A model generated the notes under the pieces. The model saw only the letters and a list, made by a program, of their open reading frames with translations. It ran no database searches and was not told the origin of the DNA. A stretch of 64,000 nucleotides of DNA from Alistipes sp. Lineage in GTDB: Bacteria > Bacteroidota > Bacteroidia > Bacteroidales > Rikenellaceae. The DNA is taken from assembly GCA_017621455.1 (NCBI GenBank), contig JAGATC010000003.1, forward strand, positions 62,001 to 126,000. The letters run 5' to 3'. The position numbers were made by a program, and so were the translations under genes. Below are positions 1-8,807 of this stretch, one piece after another (the stretch's first letter is position 1; each line of letters starts with the position of its first letter).

Positions 1-371
1 CCCTCAACCGTGACATCGGCCTTAGAGATGGAGATGTCGGTAAGCTCGTTGAAGTAGACCTCCACCTCGGTGATGGTCTCGCGCTTAGAGTCGCTGCGTT
101 CGTCGATTTTTAGGATGCCACCATCCCTCTTAATCACCTCAAACGTGAACTTCGAGGTGTAGCAACCCTTGGTGTCATAGACGATGTAGGGTGTCTCGGT
201 GCTATCTATCTTGATTAGCTTGAGCTTGATGGGGGCGTTGACGTCGATAGCGCAGAAGCTCGATAGGCGCTCGGTGATGGGACCACTCTGAGTTATGATA
301 CCCTCAGGCTCTTGTGCCCATAGGGTGAGTGCGCTGAATATGGCGAATATCGTTAGAAACAACCTTTTCAT
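1..371 (-). CDS. Secreted GIN/DUF2807-like protein, N-terminal part (cut by window edge)
   Basis: About 123 N-terminal residues are visible; the rest lies beyond the left edge. The start MKRLFLTIFAIFSALTLWAQ is a typical Sec signal peptide with an Ala-Gln cleavage end, so the product is exported. The mature part has the pattern PITERLSSFCAIDVNAPIKLKLIK followed by TPYIVYDTKG, which matches the opening of the two GIN-type (DUF2807, putative adhesin head) proteins at 40.3-41.8 kb (a short polar residue run, a small hydrophobic beta strand, then a charged strand). Such domains form a right-handed beta-solenoid-like fold at the cell surface or in the periplasm; the substrate is unknown. The family call rests on similarity to those two paralogues and on general knowledge, and is moderately secure. 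Confidence 0.55.
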   Translation of the reverse strand, partial: MKRLFLTIFAIFSALTLWAQEPEGIITQSGPITERLSSFCAIDVNAPIKLKLIKIDSTETPYIVYDTKGCYTSKFTFEVIKRDGGILKIDERSDSKRETITEVEVYFNELTDISISKADVTVE

Positions 372-412
372 GGCATCTAAATTTATAGTTTCAAATGCTA
401 AAGTAATAAAAA

Positions 413-441
413 AATGGCAATCCACCAAATGAATTGCCACT
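413..441 (-). terminator. Rho-independent terminator after the HAD phosphatase gene
   Basis: A perfect 7-bp inverted repeat (TGGCAAT / ATTGCCA, arms 415-421 and 433-439) is flanked by an A run on one side and CTTTTT on the other. On the minus strand the hairpin is followed by T7, so it would end the transcript of the phosphatase and M23 genes before the GIN-domain gene. It could also work on the plus strand. Confidence 0.6.
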
Positions 442-491
442 TTTTATCTATTCTTAATAGATAGCTGCTCGTTCGTTGAAACTTTTGAGCG

Positions 492-1052
492 TTACAACGA
501 TATTTTAACAACCGAGGCGCCGCTGCGCTCCGCAGCCTCCAGCCCCACGGCAGAGTCCTCGAATATGATGGTCTCGGCGGGTGTCGCTCCCTCAATCTCC
601 ATGGCGCGGAGGAAGCACTCTGGGTGGGGCTTGGATTGTGGTACGTCGTCACCCGAAATAATGCCGTCGATGCCAGAGTCGAGCTTTAAGTAACGCATCA
701 CATTGGTGATGTTATCTATGTGACCAGTAGACACTATCCACACCTTTGCTCCCATATTGCGCATCATTTTGCACCACTCCCAAAGTGGGGTGTTGAGCTT
801 GACGCTATGGAAGTAGTTGGGGTAGAGCTCTACCTTACGAGCACGAACCTTTAGGGCTAACTCCTCGTTGTAGATGCCTACCGACTGCATGAACTCCTGG
901 CAGCGCATGCCAAAATATTTTGTTGAGTAGTCCTCGAGTGTGAGCGTGATGCCCACCTCGCTGAGTGCCTCGATGTATGCCTCGCCATTGGCGCGGCAAG
1001 TGTCGGCTAAGGTGCCGTCAAAGTCTAATAGAATTAACTTTATGTGAGCCAT
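492..1052 (-). CDS. HAD-superfamily phosphatase (beta-phosphoglucomutase-like)
   Basis: A 186-residue cytosolic hydrolase. Motif I is LDFDGTLAD with Asp10 as nucleophile and Asp12 as general acid/base; motif II is the Thr in VSTGH; motif III is the Lys of SKPHP; motif IV is the FEDSAVG acidic pair. An alpha-helical cap lies between motifs I and II, as in subfamily IA. These enzymes remove phosphate from small phosphosugars or nucleotides, and the substrate cannot be read from the sequence. I chose the ATG that gives MAHIKLILLDFDGT; an upstream ATG would add 21 residues lying inside the neighbouring peptidase gene. It follows that peptidase gene with a 1-base gap, so the two are probably co-transcribed. 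Confidence 0.85.
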   Translation of the reverse strand: MAHIKLILLDFDGTLADTCRANGEAYIEALSEVGITLTLEDYSTKYFGMRCQEFMQSVGIYNEELALKVRARKVELYPNYFHSVKLNTPLWEWCKMMRNMGAKVWIVSTGHIDNITNVMRYLKLDSGIDGIISGDDVPQSKPHPECFLRAMEIEGATPAETIIFEDSAVGLEAAERSGASVVKISL

Positions 1053-1053
1053 G

Positions 1054-1998
1054 TTAATCGAATGATTGCATGCTTGATAGCGCAATGCGTATGATGCGCT
1101 GATACTCTTCGGCATTAAGCTCTAAGAAGAAGTAGTGTACGGGGTCTACGCGCATGCTGTTGTAGATAACTTCGTAGTGGAGATGTGGCGCAAACGATAG
1201 GCCACTATTGCCCGATAGGGCGATGATGTCGCCACGTTTTACGCTCTGCCCACTCTTTACGCGTATATCCAAGAGGTGGCTGTACGATGTCTGGTAGCCA
1301 TTGCCGTGGTCGATGGTGATGGCTTTGCCGTGGGTAGTATTCTTCTCCGAGAGCGACTGTACGATGCCATCTGCTGTGGCAAAAACAGGCGTTCCCTCAG
1401 GTATAAGGTAATCTACGCCATGATGCTCACGCATAGCGCGATGGAATGGGTTAATTAAAGGCTTTTTACCCGCAGCAAGTAGGGTGAGCTGACGATTGTT
1501 GACGGGTTGAATTGCTGGTATGCAATCGATTGATAGTGAGCTGGTCTCGAGTGTATACATCATATCCTCGTAGGAGCGAGTAAGGGCATCTTTGTCAGCC
1601 TCAGCCTTTTGCACGCGGTTATCTAACTCGGTGAGTAGCTCGTCGTTATCCATGTTGATAAGACTCTCGTGTAGCTCGATGCGACGCTGGTCGTCATCTA
1701 TGGTTAGGTCGTAAGGGTTAGACTCGAAGAGTTTGCGGAAGACGTTCTCATCGCGCCTAATTACATTATCCATTACTTCATTTAACTCTGCGTAACGCTC
1801 TGTCATGTCGCTATATTCGCTACGTAGCTCGTCGGTGGAGTGGCGTAGCTCATACTCGGCAGGCATGTCTACGGTAAATAGTATGACAACATACCACGCA
1901 GCAATCATGGCAAGCCACACCAAGATGTTGATGGTGACGCTTAGGATGCGATACTTGCGCTTCGATAATTTAGTTGATATGTTGCTCTTAAGTCCCAT
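1054..1998 (-). CDS. M23-family peptidoglycan metallopeptidase (membrane-anchored)
   Basis: A 314-residue protein with a short cytosolic N-terminus, one TM segment (about residues 20-43), a coiled coil (about 50-150) and a C-terminal M23/LytM domain (about 185-300). The zinc ligands are visible: HHGVDY gives the HxxxD pair and HLHYEV gives the second His pair. The domain cleaves peptide cross-links in peptidoglycan, or activates amidases if it is degenerate; here the ligands look intact, so an active DD-endopeptidase is expected. It lies 4 bases from a second M23 gene of the same design, suggesting tandem duplication followed by divergence. Co-transcription with that gene and the HAD gene is likely. 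Confidence 0.88.
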   Translation of the reverse strand: MGLKSNISTKLSKRKYRILSVTINILVWLAMIAAWYVVILFTVDMPAEYELRHSTDELRSEYSDMTERYAELNEVMDNVIRRDENVFRKLFESNPYDLTIDDDQRRIELHESLINMDNDELLTELDNRVQKAEADKDALTRSYEDMMYTLETSSLSIDCIPAIQPVNNRQLTLLAAGKKPLINPFHRAMREHHGVDYLIPEGTPVFATADGIVQSLSEKNTTHGKAITIDHGNGYQTSYSHLLDIRVKSGQSVKRGDIIALSGNSGLSFAPHLHYEVIYNSMRVDPVHYFFLELNAEEYQRIIRIALSSMQSFD

Positions 1999-2002
1999 TA
2001 TA

Positions 2003-2953
2003 TTAGTTGTTTATGGTTGACTCCTCGATTTGCTGCATAAGTTCAACGTATGCCTCGGGAGACATATCCTTGTTGAAGTAGTGGATGGGGTTGACGGTGT
2101 TATCGCGGAAGCGCACCTCGTAGTGGAGGTGTGGGGCAGTAGAGACGCCTGTGTTACCAACCTCGCCAATTACCTGACCACGTGTTACGCTATCGCCCTC
2201 CTTGACGTACATCTTCGAGAGGTGACCGTAGCGTGTCTTGTAGCCGAAGCCGTGGTTGAGCTCGATAAGCTCGCCATAGCCATTGCGCCAACGTGCCTCA
2301 GAGACCACTGCATTACCTGTGGCGTAGACGGGTGTGCCCTTAGGCGCTGCGAGGTCTACACCCTCGTGCTTGCGCCATGTGCCATATCGCGGGTGCTTAC
2401 GCATGCCGTAGAGGCTGCTCACGCTGCGTAGCTTGGTGCGGTCGATGGGCCAGATGGCGGGGATGACGGTGGAAAACTCCTCCTTGTTTGTCGCAAGCTC
2501 CTGCGTGGCGTCGAGCGAAACCGAGGCGTAGTAGATGTGGCGCGTTAGATTGTCGAGCCTACGCCAGCCATCTGCAATCATCGCTCCGTACTGGTCGTCG
2601 TTGTAGTCGGCGTATTTATCGTCGTTATACTCGGAGTAGACGCGCATAATGTCGGGGTCGCTCAGGGTGTCGATGCCGAGAAGCGGACGATAGACATAGT
2701 GGTCGCGATGCTTGATGTCGGCGAGCACCTGCTCCGAGGCCTCTATCTTCTCCATGAGGATGGTGTACTCGCGCTTAAGGTGGTGGTTCTCCTTGCGGAT
2801 GCGGTGCATCTTGGGCGTGTCGACAAAGGTCGAGACGGTGTAGCTGCATGCCACGGCAATGATGAGCGCAATGAAGAGACGTAGCAAGATGCGGTAGCCA
2901 CGTGGCCATCGCTTTATTCTCCTATATGTCGAGCCTATTGCCTTAAGGTTCAT
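2003..2953 (-). CDS. M23-family peptidoglycan metallopeptidase (paralogue of its neighbour)
   Basis: A 316-residue protein with a cytosolic basic N-terminus (GSTYRRIKRWPRG), one TM segment (about residues 24-45), a coiled-coil region and a C-terminal LytM domain. Zinc-binding motifs HEGVDL and HLHYEV are complete, and the preceding YGMRKHPRYG segment is typical of active M23 enzymes. The start is ATG at 2953; a TTG two codons upstream is possible but less likely. It is the first gene of a minus-strand run with its paralogue and the HAD phosphatase, and is transcribed divergently from alaS. The role is cell-wall remodelling in the periplasm. Which M23 type (amidase activator or endopeptidase) is not decided by the sequence alone. 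Confidence 0.88.
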   Translation of the reverse strand: MNLKAIGSTYRRIKRWPRGYRILLRLFIALIIAVACSYTVSTFVDTPKMHRIRKENHHLKREYTILMEKIEASEQVLADIKHRDHYVYRPLLGIDTLSDPDIMRVYSEYNDDKYADYNDDQYGAMIADGWRRLDNLTRHIYYASVSLDATQELATNKEEFSTVIPAIWPIDRTKLRSVSSLYGMRKHPRYGTWRKHEGVDLAAPKGTPVYATGNAVVSEARWRNGYGELIELNHGFGYKTRYGHLSKMYVKEGDSVTRGQVIGEVGNTGVSTAPHLHYEVRFRDNTVNPIHYFNKDMSPEAYVELMQQIEESTINN

Positions 2954-2996
2954 CCCCAAAAATAAAAAATATTAAAAAATCTCACATTTAACGATG

Positions 2997-3024
2997 CAAA
3001 ATTAAAGTAAATTGTGTAATTTTG
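2997..3024. promoter_or_regulatory. Divergent promoter region between M23 operon and alaS
   Basis: Two copies of the Bacteroidota -7 element TAATTTTG face away from each other: one on the minus strand at 2997-3004 for the M23 genes and one on the plus strand at 3017-3024 for alaS. The two boxes form an inverted repeat 12 bases apart. The -33 elements are weak (GTTG for the minus promoter, none clear for alaS), so the call rests on the -7 boxes. Confidence 0.5.
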
Positions 3025-3076
3025 CAACCGCGTATAAAAATAGGTATAAAATAAATTAAAAATAGATACTGTAATA

Positions 3077-5692
3077 ATGGATTCTAACAAAGCAAGACAA
3101 GCATTTCTGGATTTCTTCCAGTCGAAGCAGCACGAGATTGTTGCATCTGCTCCTATGGTCGTAAAGAATGACCCCACGTTGATGTTTACCAATGCTGGTA
3201 TGAACCAGTTCAAGGATATCTTCCTTGGTAACGCTCCCCGCAAGTGGCCACGTGTTGCCGATACGCAGAAGTGTCTGCGTGTGTCGGGCAAGCACAACGA
3301 CCTCGAGGAGGTAGGTCACGACACCTATCACCACACCATGTTCGAGATGCTCGGTAACTGGTCGTATGGCGACTACTTCAAGAAGGAGGCTATCGAGTGG
3401 GCATGGGAGTTGCTTACAGAGGTATACAAATTGGACAAGAGCCGTATGTACGCTACCGTATTTGAGGGTAGCGAGGAGGATGGCGTAGCCTTCGACCAGG
3501 AGGCTTACGACTACTGGAAGCAGTTCCTGCCTGAGGACCACATCATCCGTGGTAACAAGAAGGATAACTTCTGGGAGATGGGCGAGACTGGTCCCTGTGG
3601 CCCTTGTAGCGAGATTCACTACGACCTCCGTGACGATGAGGAGGTGGCGAAGATTCCTGGCCGTGAGATGGTCAACATGAGCCACCCTCAGGTTATCGAG
3701 ATTTGGAATCTCGTATTCATGCAGTTCAACCGCAAGGCTAACGGCTCGTTGGAGCCACTGCCCGCAAAGAACGTAGATACGGGTATGGGCTTCGAGCGCT
3801 TGTGTATGATTCTTCAGGGCAAGAAGTCGAACTACGACACTGACGTATTCCAGCCTACGATTGCTCGCATTGCAGCACTCTCGGGCAAGGAGTATGGCAA
3901 GGATGAGAAGTGTGATGTGGCTATGCGTGTTATCGCCGACCACTTGCGTGCTATCTCGTTCTCGATTGCCGATGGTCAGCTCCCCGCTAATGCAAAGGCG
4001 GGTTACGTTATCCGCCGCATCTTACGCCGTGCTGTACGCTACGGCTACACATACCTCGGCTTCACCGAGCCATTCATCTGCAAGCTCGTTGATGGCCTCG
4101 TTAAGCAGATGGGTCATCAGTTCCCCGAGCTTGTGGCGCAGCAGACGCTTATCGAGCGCGTAATCGAGGAGGAGGAGGCTTCATTCCTCCGCACCTTGGC
4201 TACAGGTATCAACCTCTTGGATGGCGTCATCAAGAAGTCGGCAGGGGGTAAAATCTCGGGTAAGGATGCCTTCGTGTTATACGACACCTACGGCTTCCCT
4301 ATCGACCTTACGGAGCTTATCGCCAAGGAGCAGGGCGTAGAGGTAGACATCGAGGAGTTTGAGAAGGAGCTTCAGGTGCAGAAGGAGCGTTCGCGTAACG
4401 CTGCACAGCAGGATATCGACGACTGGCAGGAGATTATGCCTATCGCCGAGAGCACATTCGTGGGCTACGACACCTTGGAGTCGGATGTTCGCATCGCTCG
4501 CTACCGCCGTGTTAAGTCGAAGAACAATGTGACCTATCAGCTTGTTTTCGACCACACGCCATTCTATGGTAACTCGGGTGGTCAGATTGGTGACGTGGGC
4601 TACATCGAGAGCGCTAACGAGAAGATTGAGATTGTCGCTACCGAGAAGGAGAACGGTCTTATTATCCACATTGCTAAGCAGTTGCCCGAGAATCCCGCGG
4701 CTGAGTTCCACGCTGTGGTTAATGCCGATGCACGCCAGAAGGCTGCCAATAACCACACCGCTACCCACCTTGTGGACTACGCTCTACGTACGGTGCTTGG
4801 CTCACACGTCGAGCAGAAGGGTTCGATGGTAGGCCCTATGGGCTTGCGCTTCGACTTCTCGCACTTCCAGAAGGTGACTGCCGAGGAGCTTCGCGAGGTT
4901 GAGCGCCTTGTGAACAAGCTCATCCGCACAAACTACCCATTGGTGGAGAACCGCGAGGCTACTATGGCTGAGGCTGAGGCTGAGGGTGCTATCATGCTCT
5001 TCGGTGAGAAGTATGGCGACAAGGTACGTGTCGTCAACTTCGGCCCCTCTACGGAGCTTTGTGGTGGTACGCATACCTCGGCAACAGGTACCATTGGTCT
5101 CTTCAAGATTATCTCGGAGAGTGCCATCTCGGCGGGTGTACGTCGTATCGAGGCGGTGACAGGCGAGGCTGCTGAGACTATGGTCTATACGGCACAGGAT
5201 ATGATTTCGTCACTCGAGCAGATGGTACACAACCCTAAGCTCGTGCAGGCTATCGAGAAGATGATGGAGTCGAACGATGCGTTGGGTCGTGAGGTGGCTG
5301 AGATGCGCAAGGAGAAGGTGATACAGCTCGCCGAGAGCCTTGCCGAGAATACCCCTATGCGTGGTGGTGTGAAGCTCATCACCCACACTGCAAAGCATAC
5401 ACCCGAGGTTATGAAGGACTTGGCATTCGCTTTGCGTGCTCGTGTTTCGGAGCGTTTGGTGATGGTCGTAGGTAACCTCTTCGACGGCAAGCCTACGCTT
5501 AATATCATGCTCTCGGACGACGTTGTGGCTATGGGTGTGGATGCTGGTGCTACGGTGCGTGAGGCTGCGAAGCTCATGAACGGCGGTGGCGGTGGCCAGA
5601 AGCACTACGCTATGGCTGGTGGTAAGAATCCAGATGGTCTCCAGTCGGCTGTGGACAAGGCTGTGGAGATGATTATGGAGAAGGTAAAGTAA
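3077..5692 (+). CDS. alaS: Alanyl-tRNA synthetase
   Basis: An 871-residue cytosolic enzyme that charges tRNA-Ala. The order is the usual one: class II catalytic core from the N-terminus ([20 protein letters not shown], then [10 protein letters not shown] and the [14 protein letters not shown] segment), a tRNA-recognition middle, the editing domain with zinc-binding HTATH and CGGTH motifs, and a C-terminal C-Ala domain ending in a [14 protein letters not shown] glycine-rich stretch. Length matches bacterial AlaRS. The ATG start gives the family N-terminus [14 protein letters not shown]. The gene is preceded by an A/T-rich leader and a TAATTTTG box, and gpmI follows after 26 bases, so the two may share a transcript. 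Confidence 0.98.
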   Translation: MDSNKARQAFLDFFQSKQHEIVASAPMVVKNDPTLMFTNAGMNQFKDIFLGNAPRKWPRVADTQKCLRVSGKHNDLEEVGHDTYHHTMFEMLGNWSYGDYFKKEAIEWAWELLTEVYKLDKSRMYATVFEGSEEDGVAFDQEAYDYWKQFLPEDHIIRGNKKDNFWEMGETGPCGPCSEIHYDLRDDEEVAKIPGREMVNMSHPQVIEIWNLVFMQFNRKANGSLEPLPAKNVDTGMGFERLCMILQGKKSNYDTDVFQPTIARIAALSGKEYGKDEKCDVAMRVIADHLRAISFSIADGQLPANAKAGYVIRRILRRAVRYGYTYLGFTEPFICKLVDGLVKQMGHQFPELVAQQTLIERVIEEEEASFLRTLATGINLLDGVIKKSAGGKISGKDAFVLYDTYGFPIDLTELIAKEQGVEVDIEEFEKELQVQKERSRNAAQQDIDDWQEIMPIAESTFVGYDTLESDVRIARYRRVKSKNNVTYQLVFDHTPFYGNSGGQIGDVGYIESANEKIEIVATEKENGLIIHIAKQLPENPAAEFHAVVNADARQKAANNHTATHLVDYALRTVLGSHVEQKGSMVGPMGLRFDFSHFQKVTAEELREVERLVNKLIRTNYPLVENREATMAEAEAEGAIMLFGEKYGDKVRVVNFGPSTELCGGTHTSATGTIGLFKIISESAISAGVRRIEAVTGEAAETMVYTAQDMISSLEQMVHNPKLVQAIEKMMESNDALGREVAEMRKEKVIQLAESLAENTPMRGGVKLITHTAKHTPEVMKDLAFALRARVSERLVMVVGNLFDGKPTLNIMLSDDVVAMGVDAGATVREAAKLMNGGGGGQKHYAMAGGKNPDGLQSAVDKAVEMIMEKVK

Positions 5693-5718
5693 TTGACGAT
5701 ATAAACGAACATAACACT

Positions 5719-7245
5719 ATGAGCAATAATGTTTTATTGATGATTTTGGATGGCTGGGGCAATGGCGACCACTCTAAGTCGGATGTCATCTACTCGATGC
5801 ACCCCGCCTACATTGAGGCAATGACGGCGAAGTATCCCCACGCTGAGCTTAAGACCGATGGCGAGAATGTTGGTCTGCCCGAGGGTCAGATGGGTAACTC
5901 GGAGGTAGGTCACCTTAACATTGGCGCTGGCCGTGTGGTATATCAGGACTTGGTGAAGATTAACCGCGCCTGCCGCGATAACTCTATCTTGGAGAACAAG
6001 GAGATTGTTGCAGCCTTTGAGTATGCTAAGCAGAATGGCGTAAATGTACACTTCATGGGTCTTGTGTCGGATGGCGGTGTTCACTCGTCGCTCGACCACC
6101 TATTCAAGCTCTGCGACATCGCTAAGCACTACGATATAGAGAATACCTATGTACACTGCTTTATGGATGGTCGTGATACCGACCCACGCAGTGGTAAGGG
6201 CTTTATCGCAGCCTTGGAGGAGCATATGGCTAAGTCGACAGGTAAGATTGCATCAATCATCGGCCGCTACTACGCCATGGACCGCGATAAGCGCTGGGAG
6301 CGCGTGAAGATTGCCTACGACCAGTTGGTAAACGGCATTGGCGAGAAGTCTACAAACATGGTGGAGGCCATGCAGAAGTCATACGATGAGGGTGTTACGG
6401 ATGAGTTTGTGAAGCCTATAGTGAATGTAGACTCGGAGGGTAACGCTATTGGCACCATCAAGCCTAACGACCTCGTTATCTTCTTCAACTACCGCAACGA
6501 CCGCGCTAAGGAGCTCACCATCGTGCTCACGCAGGAGGATATGGAGGCTGAGGGTATGCACACCATGCCTTTGTACTACTGCTGCATGACTCCCTACGAC
6601 GCTAAGTTCCAGGGCTTGCACATCTTGTTTGACAAGGAGAATGTGCCCAATACTATTGGCGAGTATATTGCAAATCAGGGGCTTAAGCAGCTGCGTATAG
6701 CCGAAACGGAGAAGTATGCACACGTCACCTTCTTCCTAAACGGTGGCCGTGAGGATAAGTTCGCTGAGGAGGACCGCATCCTTGTAGCTTCGCCCAAGGT
6801 GGCTACCTACGACCTGCAGCCCGAGATGTCGGCATACGAGGTGAAGGATAAGTTGGTAGAGGCTCTTGGCGAGCAGAAGTACGACTTTATCTGCCTTAAC
6901 TTCGCTAATGGCGACATGGTGGGTCACACTGGCGTATATGAGGCTATCGAAAAGGCTGTAAAGGCTGTGGATGAGTGCGTTAAGGATGTTGTGGAGGCCG
7001 CTAAGGCTAATGGCTATGAGGTCGTTCAGATTGCTGACCACGGTAATGCCGACAACGCTGTGAACGCCGACGGTACGCCCAACACAGCACACTCGCTCAA
7101 CCCCGTGCCCATCGTTGTGGTGTCAGATAGGGTAGCGAGCGTTAAGGATGGCATCCTTGCAGATGTTGCACCCACCGTTCTCGACCTTATGGGCTTGCCT
7201 AAGCCTGTGGAGATGACGGGTGTCTCACTGGTGAATTTCAAGTAA
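5719..7245 (+). CDS. gpmI: 2,3-bisphosphoglycerate-independent phosphoglycerate mutase
   Basis: A 508-residue glycolytic enzyme that interconverts 3- and 2-phosphoglycerate using a phosphoserine intermediate and two Mn ions. Visible motifs are LMILDGWG (metal-binding Asp11), [13 protein letters not shown] with catalytic Ser61, [10 protein letters not shown], and the late metal site ADHGNAD. Length is standard. The start is the ATG preceding [13 protein letters not shown]. The stop codon TAA is also the left end of a long inverted-repeat element that probably terminates the alaS-gpmI transcript. Confidence 0.97.
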   Translation: MSNNVLLMILDGWGNGDHSKSDVIYSMHPAYIEAMTAKYPHAELKTDGENVGLPEGQMGNSEVGHLNIGAGRVVYQDLVKINRACRDNSILENKEIVAAFEYAKQNGVNVHFMGLVSDGGVHSSLDHLFKLCDIAKHYDIENTYVHCFMDGRDTDPRSGKGFIAALEEHMAKSTGKIASIIGRYYAMDRDKRWERVKIAYDQLVNGIGEKSTNMVEAMQKSYDEGVTDEFVKPIVNVDSEGNAIGTIKPNDLVIFFNYRNDRAKELTIVLTQEDMEAEGMHTMPLYYCCMTPYDAKFQGLHILFDKENVPNTIGEYIANQGLKQLRIAETEKYAHVTFFLNGGREDKFAEEDRILVASPKVATYDLQPEMSAYEVKDKLVEALGEQKYDFICLNFANGDMVGHTGVYEAIEKAVKAVDECVKDVVEAAKANGYEVVQIADHGNADNAVNADGTPNTAHSLNPVPIVVVSDRVASVKDGILADVAPTVLDLMGLPKPVEMTGVSLVNFK

Positions 7246-7374
7246 TTTCTTGTGATAAGCCGCAATCTGCGGCACATTATTAAAAGTAGACTACCACGGG
7301 CTGTACCTTAGTGTACTATCCCGTGGCAGTCTCTTTTATAATGTACCACATCTCACGACTTCTGACAAGAAATT
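7244..7374 (+). terminator. Long nested hairpin element (element A) after gpmI, terminator-like
   Basis: Outer arms AATTTCTTGT (7244-7253) and ACAAGAAATT (7365-7374) are perfect complements. Inside are a small hairpin GCCGCA/TGCGGC (7259-7273) and a long stem of about 25 bp (7274-7300 with 7320-7344) containing ACCACGGG/CCCGTGG, topped by GTAC-CTTAGT-GTAC. CTCTTTT sits in the right arm. Outer arms and the flanking GTGATAAG and CTTCTGAC words recur in the element after purH. The left arm begins inside the gpmI stop codon. Termination is the likely role. Confidence 0.65.
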
Positions 7375-7489
7375 AAGGTTGTGGGGAGGGTTTCAGGGCG
7401 AGTTCAGGGAGGACGGAGTGCGTTTGGCGCGTTGTCTCTGTGCGCTCTCTGTTGTCTCTGTTCTCTCCCTGCTCTCTCTGGATACTCCC

Positions 7490-7591
7490 TGTCATTCTGA
7501 ACGAAGTGAAGAATCTGGTAATCAGTGCGAATCTCTTTGCTCTCTGCTCTTGGCAGATCCTTCGACTACGCTGCGCTCCGCTCAGGATGAC
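7490..7591 (+). repeat. Dispersed repeat R1, full copy
   Basis: A unit of about 100 bp that begins CATTCTGAACGAAGTGAAG and ends CTGCGCTCCGCTCAGGATGA. It recurs on the opposite strand at 22540-22641 and as a truncated copy at 7702-7768. Its two ends can fold on each other in part (CATTCTGA / TCAGGATG). It resembles the short non-coding repeats I recall as widespread in Bacteroidota genomes. Open frames through it encode only low-complexity shadows, so I do not call genes here. Confidence 0.6.
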
Positions 7592-7633
7592 AAAGCACGC
7601 ACGGGTACATAGCGGCTCTCGCAATGACGCTTT

Positions 7634-7700
7634 GGTAACAGTAGTAACAGTAGTAACACATGGGTACACCCCTGTTACTTTGTTACTTTTGTTACTAAAG
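7634..7700 (+). repeat. GTAACA/GTTACT palindromic repeat block (R3)
   Basis: Runs of GTAACAGTA are followed by ACACATGGGTACACCCCTG and then GTTACT runs, so the block is an imperfect palindrome with the GTAACA side pairing to the GTTACT side. Two further blocks with the same centre (CCCATGTG / GGGTGTAC) occur at 8229-8293 and 8411-8475, in the opposite orientation of the centre. These are short interspersed palindromes and not CRISPR repeats, as there are no unique equal-length spacers. Confidence 0.55.
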
Positions 7701-7701
7701 C

Positions 7702-7768
7702 GTCATTCTGAACGAAGTGAAGAATCTGGTAATCAGTGCGAATCTCTCGGCTCTCTGCTCTTGGCGGC
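7702..7768 (+). repeat. Dispersed repeat R1, truncated copy
   Basis: Shares the first about 60 bases of R1 (CATTCTGAACGAAGTGAAG through CTCTGCTCTTGG), then breaks off into GGCTCCGCTCAAAGACCCAC, which leads into a copy of repeat R4. The junction shows that R1 and R4 recombine or insert as modules. Confidence 0.5.
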
Positions 7769-7779
7769 TCCGCTCAAAG

Positions 7780-7862
7780 ACCCACTCGGGGATATAACCC
7801 CGCGGAGGAGGGGGAGGAGAGGTGTTCGTTCGTTTTCCTACCGAAAAGAACGAACGCTCTCT
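7780..7862 (-). repeat. Variable-stem hairpin 5 plus R4 module
   Basis: Read on the minus strand, a hairpin with arms GTTCGTTC and GAACGAAC (7848-7855 and 7824-7831) and a loop containing GGTAGGAAAA is followed by a C-rich spacer and then repeat R4, GGTTATATCCCCGAGTGGGT (7780-7799). The same order (hairpin, short spacer, R4) is seen at three other places in the window with unrelated stem sequence. See the finding on variable-stem hairpins. Confidence 0.55.
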
Positions 7863-8102
7863 CTTAACCACGGGTTATCCTCAAAGTATTGTCTTGGGGC
7901 GTACTTATCAAGACGATTAAATTTACATACTATATCATTGATATATATATTATTATTGACATATATATTATTATATGTATCAATATATTTAGTAAATGTA
8001 TATTTTCTACCACACCTCAGGAGATACATAGCGAGCACTACGCCCTATATATCTCTCTAATTGATATATATAATTATTATTCATATTGATATTATTTTGT
8101 TG
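7863..8102. other. A/T-rich non-coding stretch
   Basis: Between two hairpin/R4 modules lies about 240 bases dominated by ATATAT and TATTATT runs. Short open frames exist but show no family pattern. The minus-strand frame DKYAPRQYFEDNPWLRES ends with a stop codon in the loop of hairpin 5 and might be a decayed coding end; I see nothing else supportable. Confidence 0.35.
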
Positions 8103-8198
8103 TGGTGGTTGGTTGTTTTTTTTTTTTTAATAGGGAAAACAACCAACCAACCACCGAACACCGCCACCTACTCCGCGAGGTTATATCCCCGAGTGGGT
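8103..8198 (+). repeat. Variable-stem hairpin 4 plus R4 module
   Basis: Left arm TGGTTGGTTGTTTT (about 8107-8119) pairs with AAAACAACCAACCA (about 8136-8150). The loop includes a run of 13 T followed by AATAGGGAAAA. A short CCGCCACCTACTCCGCGA spacer then leads into GGTTATATCCCCGAGTGGGT (R4, 8179-8198). The T run could vary in length. Same module order as at 22409-22498 and 22691-22775. Confidence 0.55.
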
Positions 8199-8228
8199 GG
8201 TCGTCGTGACTTCCGCTGAGACGTCATT

Positions 8229-8340
8229 AGTAACAGTAGTAACAAAAGTAACAGGGGTGTACCCATGTGTTACTATTGTTACTACTGTTACTAAAGCGTC
8301 ATTGCGAGAGCCGTTAGGCTCGTGGCAATCTCTTCAGTTG
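8229..8340 (+). repeat. R3 palindrome plus R2 repeat
   Basis: The GTAACA/GTTACT palindrome is followed directly by R2, GCGTCATTGCGAGAGCCGTT and its continuation to GGCAATCTCTT. R2 has an internal hairpin, GAGCC-GTTA-GGCTC. R2 recurs at 8478-8515 and 22654-22689, and its reverse end is at about 7613-7628. Confidence 0.55.
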
Positions 8341-8410
8341 TTTTAGCATGAGATTCCCACGGTCGCTATGCTTCCTCGGAATGACGTGCTAAAGCAGTTG
8401 ATAATCAACG

Positions 8411-8559
8411 GAGTAACAAAAGTAACAAAGTAACAGGGGTGTACCCATGTGTTACTATTGTTACTACTGTTACTAAAGCGTTATTGCGAGAGCCGTTAGG
8501 CTCGTGGAATCTCTTGTGTTGCTTTGTTGCAAATCATAGGTAAAAGCAACAAAGCAACA
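8411..8559 (+). repeat. R3 palindrome, R2 repeat and variable-stem hairpin 1
   Basis: A second R3-R2 copy, nearly identical to the one 180 bases upstream, is followed by a hairpin with 14-bp arms TGTTGCTTTGTTGC (8517-8530) and GCAACAAAGCAACA (8546-8559) around the loop AAATCATAGGTAAAA. The same hairpin, with one loop change, follows an R2 copy at 22691-22733. Here no R4 follows. The order R2-hairpin is shared by both islands. Confidence 0.6.
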
Positions 8560-8773
8560 TGTCAACATTGGCTGTGTTATCACTATCGTACCGATTGCCA
8601 AATTCTTCGCTATGCTCAGAATAACAAGGCGAGAACAGCTCAGGATGACAGCGGCAACAGCAACAGCAACAACAGCGACGCCCCAAGCCCGTATCAACGA
8701 AAAATATTTCTAATTTTTATACTTGCTGCGCTCGTAATTGTTAAAAAAAAGTTGAAAAAAGTGCTGCGGGGCA

Positions 8774-8804
8774 TTTTTTATTTGATTATAAAATAGTATC
8801 TTTG
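8774..8804 (+). promoter_or_regulatory. Promoter for the purE leader / 6S-like RNA
   Basis: A perfect -7 element TATCTTTG (8797-8804) lies 19 bases after TTTT (8774-8777), the position of the -33 TTTG element in this phylum. Transcription is expected to begin near 8808-8812. No other TAnnTTTG box lies between here and purE, so this is the best candidate promoter for the purine cluster too. Confidence 0.6.
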
Positions 8805-8807
8805 TTG

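Noticed and set aside
3056..3943. Long minus-strand frame opposite alaS
   Set aside because: Antisense shadow caused by codon bias (many GAG and CTC codons); low-complexity Leu/Val protein and strong coding signal on the plus strand. Same for other antisense frames in the purine genes.
7838..8038. Minus-strand frame of 66 codons ending DKYAPRQYFEDNPWLRESVRSFR
   Set aside because: The last 23 residues look protein-like, but the rest is translated A/T repeat, the stop lies in a hairpin loop and no family is recognised.
7440..8060. Plus-strand frame of 206 codons across repeats R1 and R3
   Set aside because: Composed of translated repeats (HSERSEESGNQ-type words) and A/T-rich sequence, without ribosome-binding context or any domain.
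7634..8475. Repeated GTTACT/GTAACA blocks, possible CRISPR
   Set aside because: The copies are palindromic and interspersed with R1, R2 and R4; there are no equal unique spacers, leader or cas genes.
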